From CAVPMW01 sp963706515 (lineage in GTDB: Bacteria; Chloroflexota; Anaerolineae; Anaerolineales; UBA4823): 64,000 nt of DNA. Positions 35,227 to 44,127 of this stretch are shown piece after piece. The translations under genes and the position numbers were made by a program. The stretch covers positions 186,001-250,000 of the forward strand of contig CAVPMW010000006.1 of NCBI GenBank assembly GCA_963706515.1, written 5' to 3'. Below the pieces are notes generated by a model. It was given only the letters and a program-made list of their open reading frames with translations, had not been told where the DNA came from and ran no database searches. How positions within the stretch are numbered: position 1 is the stretch's first letter; each line of letters begins with the position of its first letter.

Positions 35227-36001
35227 TTACTGCGTGGGTGTGACGGTTGGGCTCGCCGCGGGAGCAGTCACTGCTGGAGCAGTGGTTGCCCCTGGGGTGC
35301 CGGGCGTAGTCAACCTCGGCGGCGTGCTGGAAGGGATCGGCGTCACCAGATTCACCCGGATGGTCAGGACTCGACCCGACGTTGATCTGGTTCTCGTTGG
35401 TGATTTTGTTTTCGGTCATGATGTCTTCGACCGTGCTGTTGAACTTCAGTGCGATCGACCCCAGCGAATCGCCGGCAACCACCACGTACTGGATCTTGGT
35501 GCCGCGCGGCAGGTTGGTGGGCAGAGCTGTGGCGGTCGGCAGCGTAGTTTCTGGTCCGGGGATGACGATCTGGTCGCCGACATTGACCGGGCAGGTTGGA
35601 TCCAGGTTGTTGATCGTGATCAACAGCAGCAGGTCAACCTTGAATTTTAATGCGATCCCATAGCAGGTATCCCCTTCCGCTACCTGGTAGGCGAAAGGCC
35701 CGGCGACGGTTGGGGTTACTGTGACAGTGGCTGTGGCGGTTTCGGTGGAAGTCTGGGTGGGGGTCGAAGTGATGGTCGCGGTGCTGGTGGGCGTCGTAGT
35801 AACCGTCGGGGTGGGAGTGCGGGTGGGGAAGAATGAGAAGCTCGGTCGATTCGAGCTGAGCAGCCAAAAGATGAGAATGGCTGCGCCGGCGATCAAAAGC
35901 ACCGCAGCAGCAACGATGACCCAGGGTGCTCTCTGGGCGGTCTGCTGGCGCCGGCGGTAAGCGTCGATCACGCTTTGAGCGTCTTTATCTTTTTCACTCA
36001 T
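35227..36001 (-). CDS. LysM-domain membrane protein (3' frameshift)
   Basis: Single-pass membrane protein (helix about residues 26-48, WVIVAAAVLLIAGAAILIFWLL) with a Thr-rich linker and two LysM peptidoglycan-binding domains: YQVAEGDTCYGIALKF...VGDQIVIPG (about 104-150) and YVVVAGDSLGSIALKF...INVG (about 173-208). The frame as read runs to 35201 with an unrelated tail. A one-base change near 35,385 gives QILTIRVNLVTPIPSST and a Thr/Pro tail stopping at 35227, which fits the LysM consensus. It probably tethers the membrane to the wall. Convergent with the CapA-like gene. Confidence 0.85.
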
Positions 36002-36046
36002 ATGCCGTCCATTTAATGCTCGGTTTATTTGACCTGATTTTGATTC

Positions 36047-36114
36047 TACCCTACTTTTAGGGTATTTTAACCAGCCTCCTTTGTGATTGGCTATTTATGT
36101 GGTCGAAAATAGCC
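36047..36114. repeat. Two small inverted repeats between the LysM and redoxin genes
   Basis: TACCCT/AGGGTA (36,047-36,064) and GGCTATTT/AAATAGCC (36,089-36,114). The second lies in TTGTGATTGGC sequence, also found at 31,211. They are 50-117 nt downstream of the redoxin stop and upstream of the LysM gene; possible terminator or operator, with no T-run. Confidence 0.4.
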
Positions 36115-36163
36115 TGCTAGAGCTGGCAGCATGCTAAGCCCCGAGGCTGAGCACTTCCGCAGT

Positions 36164-36679
36164 TCAGGTAAAGCGCACAATCGAGCAGCCGTACGGCTGG
36201 GTCTCTGCCGGGTCTGGCTCGACCCCGGCGAGGATAGCCCTGACTGCCTCCTGCAAATAACGGCGGGTGGCGGTCCTCTGGCGGAAGGTGATGTCGTTGA
36301 TTGCCCCCTGGTAGCGCAGCAGCCCGGCAGAGTCGATGACAAATACGTGTGGGGTAGTCTCAGCGCCGTACAAGTCGGCGACTTGCTGGTGGGCATCGTA
36401 CAGCACGCAGGGCAGGCCGCGCTCCTCGGCTGCCAATCTGATCAGATCCAGGGGCTCATTGGCATTGGCGGCAAGGGTCCACAGGACCACCTCTGCGCCC
36501 CAGCCTGCCAGTCCCTCCAACAGCTCCTGGTCGCCACGCGCCGACCAGGGACACTCGGCCGACCAGAAGTTCAGCAGGACGACCCGGCCGCGCAGCGCAG
36601 AGAGGCGCTGCTCCTTGCCCTGCAGGTCAGGCAGGCTGAAATCGGGCGCGGGGGCGCCGCTGGGGATCAAGGCAGCCAT
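36164..36679 (-). CDS. Thioredoxin-fold redoxin (AhpC/TSA-like)
   Basis: Peroxiredoxin/TlpA-like protein of 171 residues: PAPDFSLPDLQGKEQRLSALRGRVVLLNFWSAECPWSARGDQEL (given here as PAPDFSLPDL, GRVVLLNFW and ECPWS). The active-site motif CPWS has a single Cys; TTPHVFVIDSAGLLRYQG is the cis-Pro strand. A C-terminal Cys (YGCSIVRF) could act as resolving Cys. There is no signal peptide. Its start overlaps the end of the beta-propeller gene, so the two are probably co-transcribed. Confidence 0.85.
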   Translation of the reverse strand: MAALIPSGAPAPDFSLPDLQGKEQRLSALRGRVVLLNFWSAECPWSARGDQELLEGLAGWGAEVVLWTLAANANEPLDLIRLAAEERGLPCVLYDAHQQVADLYGAETTPHVFVIDSAGLLRYQGAINDITFRQRTATRRYLQEAVRAILAGVEPDPAETQPYGCSIVRFT

Positions 36680-38112
36680 TGGGGTGAATAGCCTCCGCTG
36701 ACCAATCTCCGGGAGCTGGCAGTGCCTGCTTCCATCATCCAGATTTCCGGCGGCTCGGTCAGCTCGGTCTGGTGGAAGCGGACGAATGCCAGCTGCTTGC
36801 CGTCCGGACTCCAGGTAAAGTCGAAATAGTTATGGAAGGGATCGTCGGTCATCGCCTGCGGCTGGGTGCCATCGGCTTGCATTAGCCAGAGCTGGCGGCC
36901 CGGCGTCCAGCGGACGGTATCCAGGTAGCGGCGGGCGAAGGCCAGCCGGGCGCCATCCGGGGAGTAGGCCGGGAAAGCGTCTTCAACTACCTCGCTCCCG
37001 CTCAAGTCCTGGGTGGCATCCTGGTTAAGCTGGTACTCGATCAGGTGGCTGATCCCGACCGGTGCATTCTCGCGGAGCGCCCCTTCGGGGAAGGTAATCT
37101 CGGGCGCGGTGTAGCGCTCGCCCGCCGGGTCCCAGCTCCCCGGATAGCCGGTCTGGTTGGGGAAATGCCGGGTCTCTCCGCTGTGCGGGTCCAGTATGGT
37201 AAATGCCGACAGGTTGGTATCGTAGAAAGTGAGCAGCCCTTCGGGCGACCACTGCGGCTGGAGGGTCTGGTGATCCGTGGGTCCGGCCAATGCGGGTGCC
37301 TTCCCGGGCTGAGCCTGGCCATCCTCGAGCGGCAGCAGCCAAACCTGGGGAAAGCTCGGATTCTCCTGTCCGGGAAAAGCGGTCTGCTCATAAGCCAGGA
37401 AGTCGCCCTGGGGAGAGACGCGCGGCGCCCGGCAGCGCGCTTGCGGGCAGGGGACGACCTGCTCCGCTTTCCCAAGCTGGCTCTCCGGCGTAGCATTTGA
37501 GGCTGTCCCCGGTGAGGTCTCTGGCAGCTCGACCCCTGGCAGGCGGTAGATGCTGCTGCTGCCTGCCGGACCGTTGGCGCTGAAAAAGATGCTGTTCAGG
37601 CTTTCGACCACATCGAAATCCAGCACGCCCCCGCTGCTGTCGCTCAATTGCTGCGTCTCGCCGGTGAACGGGTTGAGCAGGTAAAGGTTGGATGGACCGT
37701 CAGCAGGGTACAGGTATACCAGATGCGGCTGGCCGATGGTGAACGACCAGGAGGCGTGCTCGCGGGTCGCCAGCCGCGGCCATCCGGCGGCGCGCGCCCC
37801 AGGCTGGAGCTGGACCTGAATCCTGGTCCCATTTGGCCAGGCATCCTTCGGCTGGAAGGTCAGGGTCTTCCCCTGCACGCTGTAGCTGCCTTCCACGGTG
37901 GGGGAGACGGTCAGCCGCGGCAAGATCTCAGCCTGAGACACCCAGCGCGAGAAAGTCAGGCTCAGAGCAGCATTGGCAGGCACGTTCGCGGCTTCCGGCT
38001 GGGGCGAGACCTGCACCAGGCGGGGAACAGTCAGCAGGTACGCAATCCCGGCCGCCGGGACCAGGATCAGCGCTAAAAGCAAGACCAGGAGCAGGATGCG
38101 GGAGCGCTTCAC
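36667..38112 (-). CDS. Membrane-anchored Big_5/TolB-like beta-propeller protein
   Basis: 481-residue exported protein. One N-terminal helix (residues 6-27) is followed by an Ig-like Big_5 domain (VQVSPQPEAANVPANAALSLTF...WSFTIG, about 33-130) and a beta-propeller with repeated WSP(D/E)G motifs (WSPEGLLTFYD, YSPDGARLAFA, WSPDGKQLAFVRF), as in TolB/DPP-IV N-terminal propellers. No catalytic residues are seen; probable binding or scaffolding role in the envelope. Divergent from the flippase-like gene at 38,265. Confidence 0.82.
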   Translation of the reverse strand: MKRSRILLLVLLLALILVPAAGIAYLLTVPRLVQVSPQPEAANVPANAALSLTFSRWVSQAEILPRLTVSPTVEGSYSVQGKTLTFQPKDAWPNGTRIQVQLQPGARAAGWPRLATREHASWSFTIGQPHLVYLYPADGPSNLYLLNPFTGETQQLSDSSGGVLDFDVVESLNSIFFSANGPAGSSSIYRLPGVELPETSPGTASNATPESQLGKAEQVVPCPQARCRAPRVSPQGDFLAYEQTAFPGQENPSFPQVWLLPLEDGQAQPGKAPALAGPTDHQTLQPQWSPEGLLTFYDTNLSAFTILDPHSGETRHFPNQTGYPGSWDPAGERYTAPEITFPEGALRENAPVGISHLIEYQLNQDATQDLSGSEVVEDAFPAYSPDGARLAFARRYLDTVRWTPGRQLWLMQADGTQPQAMTDDPFHNYFDFTWSPDGKQLAFVRFHQTELTEPPEIWMMEAGTASSRRLVSGGYSPQWLP

Positions 38113-38251
38113 AGAGCGGATTATAACCCCGCCAGGCAGGACCTCCCGTCCGCCGGACAGCCGGGAAGGGCCGAGGATCAGTCGAGAAGAGCCGCTTAAA
38201 TTTCATTTTCTGGCAAAAATCCCGCCCGCTGGGTCGCCTGGAGAACGGTGG

Positions 38252-38257
38252 TAGAAT
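38252..38257 (+). promoter_or_regulatory. -10 box of a probable leaderless promoter (flippase-like gene)
   Basis: TAGAAT in GGTAGAAT ends 7 nt before ATG 38265; no ribosome-binding site. Confidence 0.35.
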
Positions 38258-38264
38258 GTGCGCT

Positions 38265-39278
38265 ATGAAACGCTGGCAGTTCTGGGTTGGGGTGGCGATC
38301 AGCCTGGTCTTCCTGTATTTCGTCGTTCGCAACATCAATTTTGGCGATTTTGTCTCCGTCCTGCGCCAGGCTAACTACTGGTGGGTAATCCCTGGCGTGG
38401 CGGTGTATTTTGTGGGCGTGCTGGGTGCGCTCCTGGCGCTGGCATTACCTGCTGCGACCCGATCAAGTCCATCCCGACGCTCACCCTGTTGCCGTATCAT
38501 CGCGATCGGCTACATGGGCAACAATATCTATCCTGCCCGGGCCGGCGAAGTGCTGCGCGCCGTGGTGCTCAAGCGCGCGACCACGATGTGGCGATCTCAG
38601 CCTCGCTGGCCACCATCGTCGTCGAACGCCTCTTCGACGGGGTGGTGATGCTCGGCCTTCATCTTCATCAACCTGCGGGAGCTGAGCAAGCTGACCGGCG
38701 CGTCCGGCGTGTCGTGGGCTGAGCATCCAGACGATCGCCATCGCCGGAAGCGTGGCGTTCTTCGTGGGCGTGCTGGGCGTCTTCCTGCTGGCGGCCATGT
38801 TCCCGGAGAAGATGATGATCGTCGCCGGGTTCTTCGTCAACCGTTTCCTCCCCAAGCGTTATCGCGAGATGATCCTGGGTTTCGCCGACAAGTTCCTGGA
38901 CGGCTTGCAGTCGCTGCGCTCGCCGAAAGAGGCGCTGATGGTCTTCGCTCACCTCCGTAGTAATCTGGCTGCTGGAGACCGGCAAATACTGGTTCGTGAT
39001 GCACGCCTTTCCCTTCCGGGTCAGTTCTTCACGCTGATGCTGATGAACGGGATCGTCAACCTGGCCACCACCATCCCTTCGGCGCCGGGTTACGTGGGCA
39101 CCTTCGACGCGCCCGGCATCGCCGTGCTGGCGGCTTACGGCGTGACCCCGGCGCTCGCCGCCGGCTACACCCTGGTGCTGCACGTCGCGCTGTGGCTGCC
39201 GATCACGCCCTGGGCGCCTATTACCTGGCCCGCGAAGGCATCAAGCTGGAACGAAGAGCTGCGCAAGTGCAGAGCTGA
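38265..39278 (+). CDS. UPF0104/AglD-type flippase-like membrane protein (many frameshifts)
   Basis: Lysylphosphatidylglycerol synthetase transmembrane region / flippase-like family, polytopic. Recognisable pieces across frames: WQFWVGVAISLVFLYFVVRNINF, then IGYMGNNIYPARAGEVLRAVVLKR (the family signature), then LLAAMFPEKMMIVAGFFVNRFLP and PSAPGYVGTFDAPGIAVLAAYGVTPALAAGYTLVLH. At least five frame changes occur within 1 kb. The probable end is LARE...QVQS with the stop at 39276-39278. Likely moves or modifies glycolipids, together with the following oxidoreductase. Confidence 0.72.
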
Positions 39279-39282
39279 AGGC

Positions 39283-40614
39283 ATGAGCATGAAGATCGCT
39301 ATCATCGGCGCAGGGATCGGCGGGATGGCTGCCGCGTACGACCTGGTCGCAGCGGCGGGCACAAGGTGACCATCTTCGAAGCTGGCGACCAGCGTGGGCG
39401 GGCTGGCGACCGGCTTCAAGGAACCGCAGCTGGGATTGGAGCGGTAGAGAAGTTCTACCACCACTGGTTCACCACCGACCGCCACATGCTCGGCCTGATC
39501 GACGAGCTGGGCTGGAGCGACCAGGTGCTCTTTCCCCCGCCCATACACGGTCATGTATTACAAGGGGCAGTTTCTACCCGTTCGATTCGATCCCTCAAGG
39601 CGCATCCTCTTCCCCGGGTTGGGCTGGGGGATCAACAAGGTGCGCTTCGGCTTGGTGGGGCTTTACCTGCGCCTGACCAACAACTGGCGCGCCGCTGGAA
39701 ACGTTCACCGCGCGATGCCTGGATGCGCAGGTGGGCTGGGGACAAGGTGTACGAGCTGATGTGGCGAGCCGCTGCTGATGGGCAAGTTCGGCGAGCGCTA
39801 CGCCAACGAGGTGAACATGGCCTGGCTGTGGGCGCGGTTCAAGGCGCGCACCACCCGCCTGGGCACCTTCCAGGGCGGCTTCCAGGCGTTCTCCGACCGA
39901 CTTCGCCGCCCGCCTGCAGTCCATGGGGGTGACCATCCACCTGTTCAACTCCGGTGCATCAGATCGCCCCGCTGGACCGGCAGGCGGGGTTGAGCCTGCA
40001 GACCGGAGTCAGGGCGCGTGACCTTCGACCAGGTGCCTGGTGACCACCTCGCCGGCGCTGCTGGCCAAAATCGCGCCCTCCCTGCCGGAGAGCTACCTGA
40101 GCGGGCTGCTGTCGCTGAAGAGCATGGGGGCGGTGGTGATGATCCTGGCGCTGAAGCAGCCAGCTTCTCGCACGAAGGGCTATTACTGGTTCAACCTGCC
40201 CAAGTCGGCCGGCTTCCCCTTCCTGGCGCTGGTGGAGCACACCAACTTCGTCCCGCCGGAGCACTTCGGCGGCGACCACATCGTCTACGTCGGCGATTAC
40301 CTGGAAAGCCGGATCACGAGTATTTTCCGCTATGAGCCAGGACGAGCTGCTCGAACGCTTCCTGCCCGCCCTGGGGCAGTTCAACCCCGCACTTCCAGCG
40401 GGACTGGGTGCGCAGGAGCTGGCTGTTCCGCACGCCCTATGCCCAGCCGGTGCCGCTGGTCAACCATTCGAAGAACATTCCCGCCATCCACACGCCCATC
40501 CCCGGGCTGTACTTCGCCAGCATGAGCCAGGTGTACCCCTGGGACCGCGGCACGAATTTCGCCGTGGAGATCGGTCGCCGGGCGGCGCGCTTGATGCAGG
40601 ACGGAGTTAATTGA
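39283..40614 (+). CDS. NAD(P)/FAD-dependent amine-oxidase-like protein (many frameshifts)
   Basis: Flavoprotein of the protoporphyrinogen-oxidase/desaturase superfamily, often next to glycolipid genes in Chloroflexota. The start MSMKIAIIGAGIGGMAAAYDL is the FAD-binding beta-alpha-beta; across later frames one reads EKFYHHWFTTDRHML, MYYKGQF, PGLGWGINKVRFGL, YANEVNMAWLWARFKART, GYYWFNLPKSAGFPFLALVEHTNFVPPEHFGG, and the C-terminal IPGLYFASMSQVYPWDRGTNFAVEIGR (FAD-site end). At least eight one-base breaks interrupt it. Restored length is about 444 residues. ATG 39283 is 4 nt after the flippase stop. Confidence 0.78.
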
Positions 40615-40730
40615 ACATGGAAACTGTCCGCTAACTGCATTGAGCTAATTGGGCGATAGACTTTCCATTAGAATCCTGCTAAACTGAATAGAGTTTTGAT
40701 ATTTGTGGACTGCAGGAGTAATGCAGCAGG

Positions 40731-41061
40731 ATGTTAATCCGTCAGCTTATAACGTATTTTCGCCTTTTTGCTTTGCTGCTGGCGTTTGCTCTGGCAGCAG
40801 GCTGTTCGTCTGTCCCATTGAATCGGCACGAGGCTTTCTCCTCGGAAGGGTCAAGACGATATAAGCCTCGAGAAATATTGGACCAACCGAACAGCCTATA
40901 AAGACCGGCATATCACCTCAATCTTGTCGTCCAAGAGGCAAGATGAGACAAGTGGGTACAAGGGAGGCGACACAATGAAGCAAATTTTTCGCTGGGAGGA
41001 ACCTTATAATCCACTATTCAAGTGTTTTAATTGGTATCCACCATATCCAATGTGGGATTGA
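40731..41061 (+). CDS. Small lipoprotein A (unrecognised; one frameshift)
   Basis: ATG 40731, with GGAGTAATGCAGCAGG upstream, opens MLIRQLITYFRLFALLL and a lipobox LAAGC at residues 22-25-like position: a clear lipoprotein signal peptide. The first frame stops after 56 residues; shifting one base near 40,850 continues DDISLEKYWTNRTAYKDRHI to a stop at 41059-41061, about 110 residues in all. No family is recognised. Base composition is visibly lower in GC than in neighbouring genes. It is followed by a second lipoprotein of similar layout. Confidence 0.5.
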
Positions 41062-41093
41062 AGTTCCTGAAAATACTTCCATGGAGAGAATAA

Positions 41094-41646
41094 ATGATGA
41101 AGCTCTATTCGAAAATCTTAATTTTCTCTTCACTTATTGTAGTTTCGTTGGCTTGCGGTTTGTTGCATAATGAGGGTGCTGTAGAAATCAACAAGGAATT
41201 GTTACCGCCACCAGCATTCAAGGAGTTAGATTTGAATTGGAACCTGGAGAAATGATTGGGTAGAAGGTCCATCTACCGAATTAATAACATTTCGAGCCGA
41301 TAAAACTTTTACGCAAACGTATACTATTCACTCCACAGGCAAAAAATATGAGACGCAGGGGACATGGTGGATAGAAAACGGTTCTGACGGCTGCAAATAC
41401 GTTCATGCCGATAAAATGCAATATTATGAGTTTAGCATAAGATCGGCTCAAAACGGAAATCGCGACATTAATGGAGACCCCGAAATGTTTTGGGACATTT
41501 GTCAAAAACAGTTCCTTGAGATGCCGGACATTGTACTGTTAGGAATAGGGAGTAACAATAACAAAGAACCTCCGATTTTTCTATATGATATGGCGCTTGA
41601 TCAAGAAAGCACATCGATAATATTCCGGCGTATCAGTGCTCCATAA
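41094..41646 (+). CDS. Small lipoprotein B (unrecognised; one frameshift)
   Basis: ATG 41094 opens MMKLYSKILIFSSLIVVSLACG, a lipoprotein signal peptide with the lipobox ending at Cys 21. The first frame stops near 41,256; one base shift in this area continues NDWVEGPSTELITFRADKTF, then GTWWIENGSDGCKYVHAD, MQYYEFSIRSAQNGN and a C-terminus ending IIFRRISAP at 41,646, about 183 residues. The DKTF...GTWW arrangement resembles small lipocalin-like or copper-resistance-like lipoproteins, but I cannot assign it. It is AT-rich relative to the window. Confidence 0.55.
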
Positions 41647-41666
41647 TTATGCAAAAGGTGAACGAA

Positions 41667-41780
41667 TCATAAACCAGCCCTCTCGCCTTTCGTTTTGAGG
41701 TTGGCTTCCCCAGCTAGAAGAAGGGCGGACTCGAATACCGGCTCATCCCCCACAAGCTCTAAGAGGCGCGCTAAATCCAT
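41667..41780 (-). pseudogene. Remnant of an AbiEi-like antitoxin/regulator
   Basis: A 37-residue reading frame on the minus strand, MDLARLLELVGDEPVFESA and LLLAGEAN, resembles the N-terminus of AbiEi-type winged-helix proteins (typically MDFGRLLELVGDEPVFETGLLLAG). After this the sequence diverges and stops, so only a fragment remains. It lies next to the MNT/HEPN pair. Identification is from memory of the family pattern. Confidence 0.4.
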
Positions 41781-41913
41781 GCCAATAAATTATCATAGAT
41801 GATAAGTTAATGGAATAGAAAAATATGGGAAACGATTACGGAGTTGGAGAAGCGCTCTCCCAGGCTTCGGGGGGCATAACGATCGAAAAAGAAAACCAAA
41901 ATAGTTCCTATGC

Positions 41914-41919
41914 TATACT
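41914..41919 (+). promoter_or_regulatory. -10 box of a probable leaderless promoter (MNT gene)
   Basis: TATACT in ATGCTATACT ends 6 nt before ATG 41926; no ribosome-binding site. Confidence 0.4.
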
Positions 41920-41925
41920 TGAGAC

Positions 41926-42336
41926 ATGGCTGAATCTTCCGCCTTTTCATTCGAGCGAATTGATGAGAGAACGAAAGAGGTGACTCCTGCGCTGATTTGC
42001 GCGGTGGTGGAGTGCATTGTAGCTGCCTTACATCCACGCCAGGTGATCCTGTTTGGCTCACAGATTTCAGGGATTTCCAGGCACGGTAGCGATATTGACT
42101 TATTGATCTGCCTGGAGGACGGGCACCGGCTGGCGAGCCTGTCTAGCAGCCAGCGTGCCAGCGAAGTGCTAAACCTGTTCCGGTATCGTTCTTTTGGCCT
42201 GGACGTCATCGTCCTGACAGAAGACGAGCTGCGCCACCTGCGAGATACTAACGAGGGGGAATGGGATTTGGTGTTAGAGATTTTGGAACAGGGAAAAGTC
42301 CTATATGAGCAGCCCTCCACAATCTCTTCCCAGTAA
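41926..42336 (+). CDS. MNT-type nucleotidyltransferase (MntA-like antitoxin)
   Basis: Minimal nucleotidyltransferase of 136 residues. The catalytic signature is ILFGSQISGISRHGSDIDLLICLED (GS...G(S)DIDL), with the third Asp region LDVIVLTEDEL. In MntA/HepT systems this protein adds AMP to the HEPN toxin and neutralises it. It overlaps the next gene by 32 nt in a different frame, typical of such pairs. The N-terminus is longer than minimal MntA by about 20 residues. Confidence 0.85.
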   Translation: MAESSAFSFERIDERTKEVTPALICAVVECIVAALHPRQVILFGSQISGISRHGSDIDLLICLEDGHRLASLSSSQRASEVLNLFRYRSFGLDVIVLTEDELRHLRDTNEGEWDLVLEILEQGKVLYEQPSTISSQ

Positions 42337-42733
42337 ACATATTCAGCAACGTACTCGCGAGTGGTTTCGCAAAGCAGAGCACGAACTGGCATTCCTTGAA
42401 TTTGCACCGTTAGACCGTGAGGATCCCCCCACGGATACAACCGGAAAAATGGCGCATATGGCGAGTGAGTATTCGCTCAAAGCCTACTTGATGTTGAATA
42501 AGCGCAAAATTACTCGAACACACGACCTGGTTGAGTTATTGAATGAGTGCATTGTGATTTGGAATGACCTCGAATTTGAGGCGCTGCGAGAAGATTGCCA
42601 GGTTTTGACTTGCTACCGGGTGGAGTTTACCTATCCGAGCCCTGTACCGGAGGAGATCAGTGTGGAAGAGGCGCGCTCAGCAATTCAGAGGCGCGCCGCA
42701 TCTACGAATTCGTCAGACACAAAGCTGAATTAA
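42305..42733 (+). CDS. HEPN-domain protein (toxin partner of MNT)
   Basis: 142-residue HEPN protein: QQRTREWFRKAEHELAFLEF (helix 1), AHMASEYSLKAYLMLNKRKI, TRTHDLVELLNECIVIWNDLE (helix 3, usually p.THdL..Ll), and LTCYRVEFTYPSPVPEEIS. This is the HEPN pattern paired with MNT proteins. The R-x4-6-H RNase motif is not clearly visible, so it could be a non-nucleolytic substrate-binding partner rather than a toxin. It overlaps the MNT gene. Confidence 0.82.
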   Translation: MSSPPQSLPSKHIQQRTREWFRKAEHELAFLEFAPLDREDPPTDTTGKMAHMASEYSLKAYLMLNKRKITRTHDLVELLNECIVIWNDLEFEALREDCQVLTCYRVEFTYPSPVPEEISVEEARSAIQRRAASTNSSDTKLN

Positions 42734-42812
42734 TTGGTTATTCCCCTGCCTCGAGTTAAGTGAGCAGCATTTGATTTAGCCGCCTGGCTGACCAGCTGTC
42801 TTCACTCAGGGT

Positions 42813-42818
42813 TACAAT
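42813..42818 (+). promoter_or_regulatory. -10 box of a probable leaderless promoter (methyltransferase)
   Basis: TACAAT in GGTTACAAT ends 7 nt before ATG 42826; no ribosome-binding site. Confidence 0.4.
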
Positions 42819-42825
42819 TCTCCCT

Positions 42826-44041
42826 ATGGACCCCGCAGTATTCCGCCAGCTGCTGCTCCCCTCCGGGCAGGAGCTGCTGGCGCAGGCAGCTGCCCGCCAG
42901 CCCAGGGAAGCGGACTTCCTGGCTCATTTTGACGCTCTCAGTCGCAGCTATCCGCCCGAGCTGGCGCGCGCCGCGCTGGAGACCGTCCTGCTGCGCCAGG
43001 CTGCCCGGGTCAAGTTCCCTGAAGCCGATAAGATGTATTTCACCCGCGAGGCGCTGGAACAGGCCTCGTCCTTTGCTGTATCCCAGCATCCGCCTCCGGA
43101 GATACGCACCATTTTCGGGGATCCTCGACCTGGGCTGCTCGGTCGGCAGCGATACGCTCTCCCTGGCGGAGCTGCATCCTGTAATCGGCCTCGACCTGGA
43201 CCCGGTGCGCCTGCTCATGGCCCAGGCGAACAGCGCTGCTCTCGGGAAAGGCGGGCGCACCGCCTTCCTGCAAGCGGATTTGCTCTACCCGCTGCCCTTG
43301 CGCCGCTATAACCCGGGCTGGGGAGCCTTCTTCGACCCGGCCCGCCGTGCGGGATACCGCCGCATCCATTCGGTGCGCGCTTACCAACCCCCGCTGGAGC
43401 GGGTTCAGGAGTGGCTGGCGGACTTCCCGGCGCTGGGAGTGAAGCTCTCACCGGGGGTGGATCTGGCTGAGCTGGCAGGCTACTCCGCCGAGGTCGAGTT
43501 TATCTCCCTGGGCGGCGAGCTGAAGGAGGCGGTGCTCTGGTTTGGCCCGCTGCAATCCGCTGCCTTCCGGGCGACCTTGCTGCCCGGCGGGCACAGCCTG
43601 GCTTCCTCCACCCGGTTAGCCGCCGGCGGGCTGGATTTGAGCGAGCCACAGGAGTTTATTTACGAGCCCGATCCTGCCGTGCTGCGCGCCGGGCTGGTGC
43701 AGGTTCTGGGAGAGCAGCTCGAGGCTGCACAGCTCGACCCGGACATCGCCTACCTGACTGCCGGTCACTTCCAGCCAACACCCTTTGCCCGCGCCTGGCG
43801 GGTAGAGGCCTGGTTCCCCTTCAGCCTCAAGCGCCTGCGCAGCGAGCTGCGCGCCCGGGGCGTCGGGAGGATCACGGTCAAGAAGCGCGGCTCGCCGCTC
43901 GAGCCAGAGAGGCTCATCCGCGAGCTGCGGCTGCAAGGCGAGCAGGAGCGTACAGTATTTCTCACCCACCTGCGCGGCCGCCCGCTGGCGATCCTGTGTC
44001 TCCCCGACAAGCTGGACGCTTTAAGCTATAAGATTAAATAA
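42826..44041 (+). CDS. SAM-dependent methyltransferase with THUMP-like C-terminus (one frameshift)
   Basis: Class I methyltransferase, about 404 residues when repaired. N-terminal helical region (MDPAVFRQLLLPSGQELL, FPEADKMYFTREALEQAS), then ILDLGCSVGSDTLSLAE (SAM motif I), VIGLDLDPVRLLMAQAN, WGAFFDPARRAGYRR and YQPPL, where FDPaRR and the Pro-Pro are catalytic-loop features of this family, and a C-terminal THUMP-like domain with FSLKRLRSELRARGVGRITVKKRG. The frame changes between 43,085 and 43,120. Substrate is probably RNA. The -10 TACAAT is 7 nt before the ATG. Confidence 0.83.
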
Positions 44042-44115
44042 ACGGGAAATAACCGAAAACGAGGTTCACATGGCGCTAGGCGCCACGTGAACCTCGTTTT
44101 CGGAATTGATTTCCC
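44042..44115. repeat. Palindromic element, type A-related copy
   Basis: CCGAAAACGAGGTTCAC (44,053-44,069) and its exact complement (44,087-44,103) pair over 17 bp; inside, TGGCGC and GCGCCA pair around TAG. Shoulders GGGAAATAA and ATTGATTTCCC mirror each other. It lies between the convergent methyltransferase and phosphoribosyltransferase genes and may end both. Confidence 0.7.
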
Positions 44116-44127
44116 TCTTAAGGGTGA

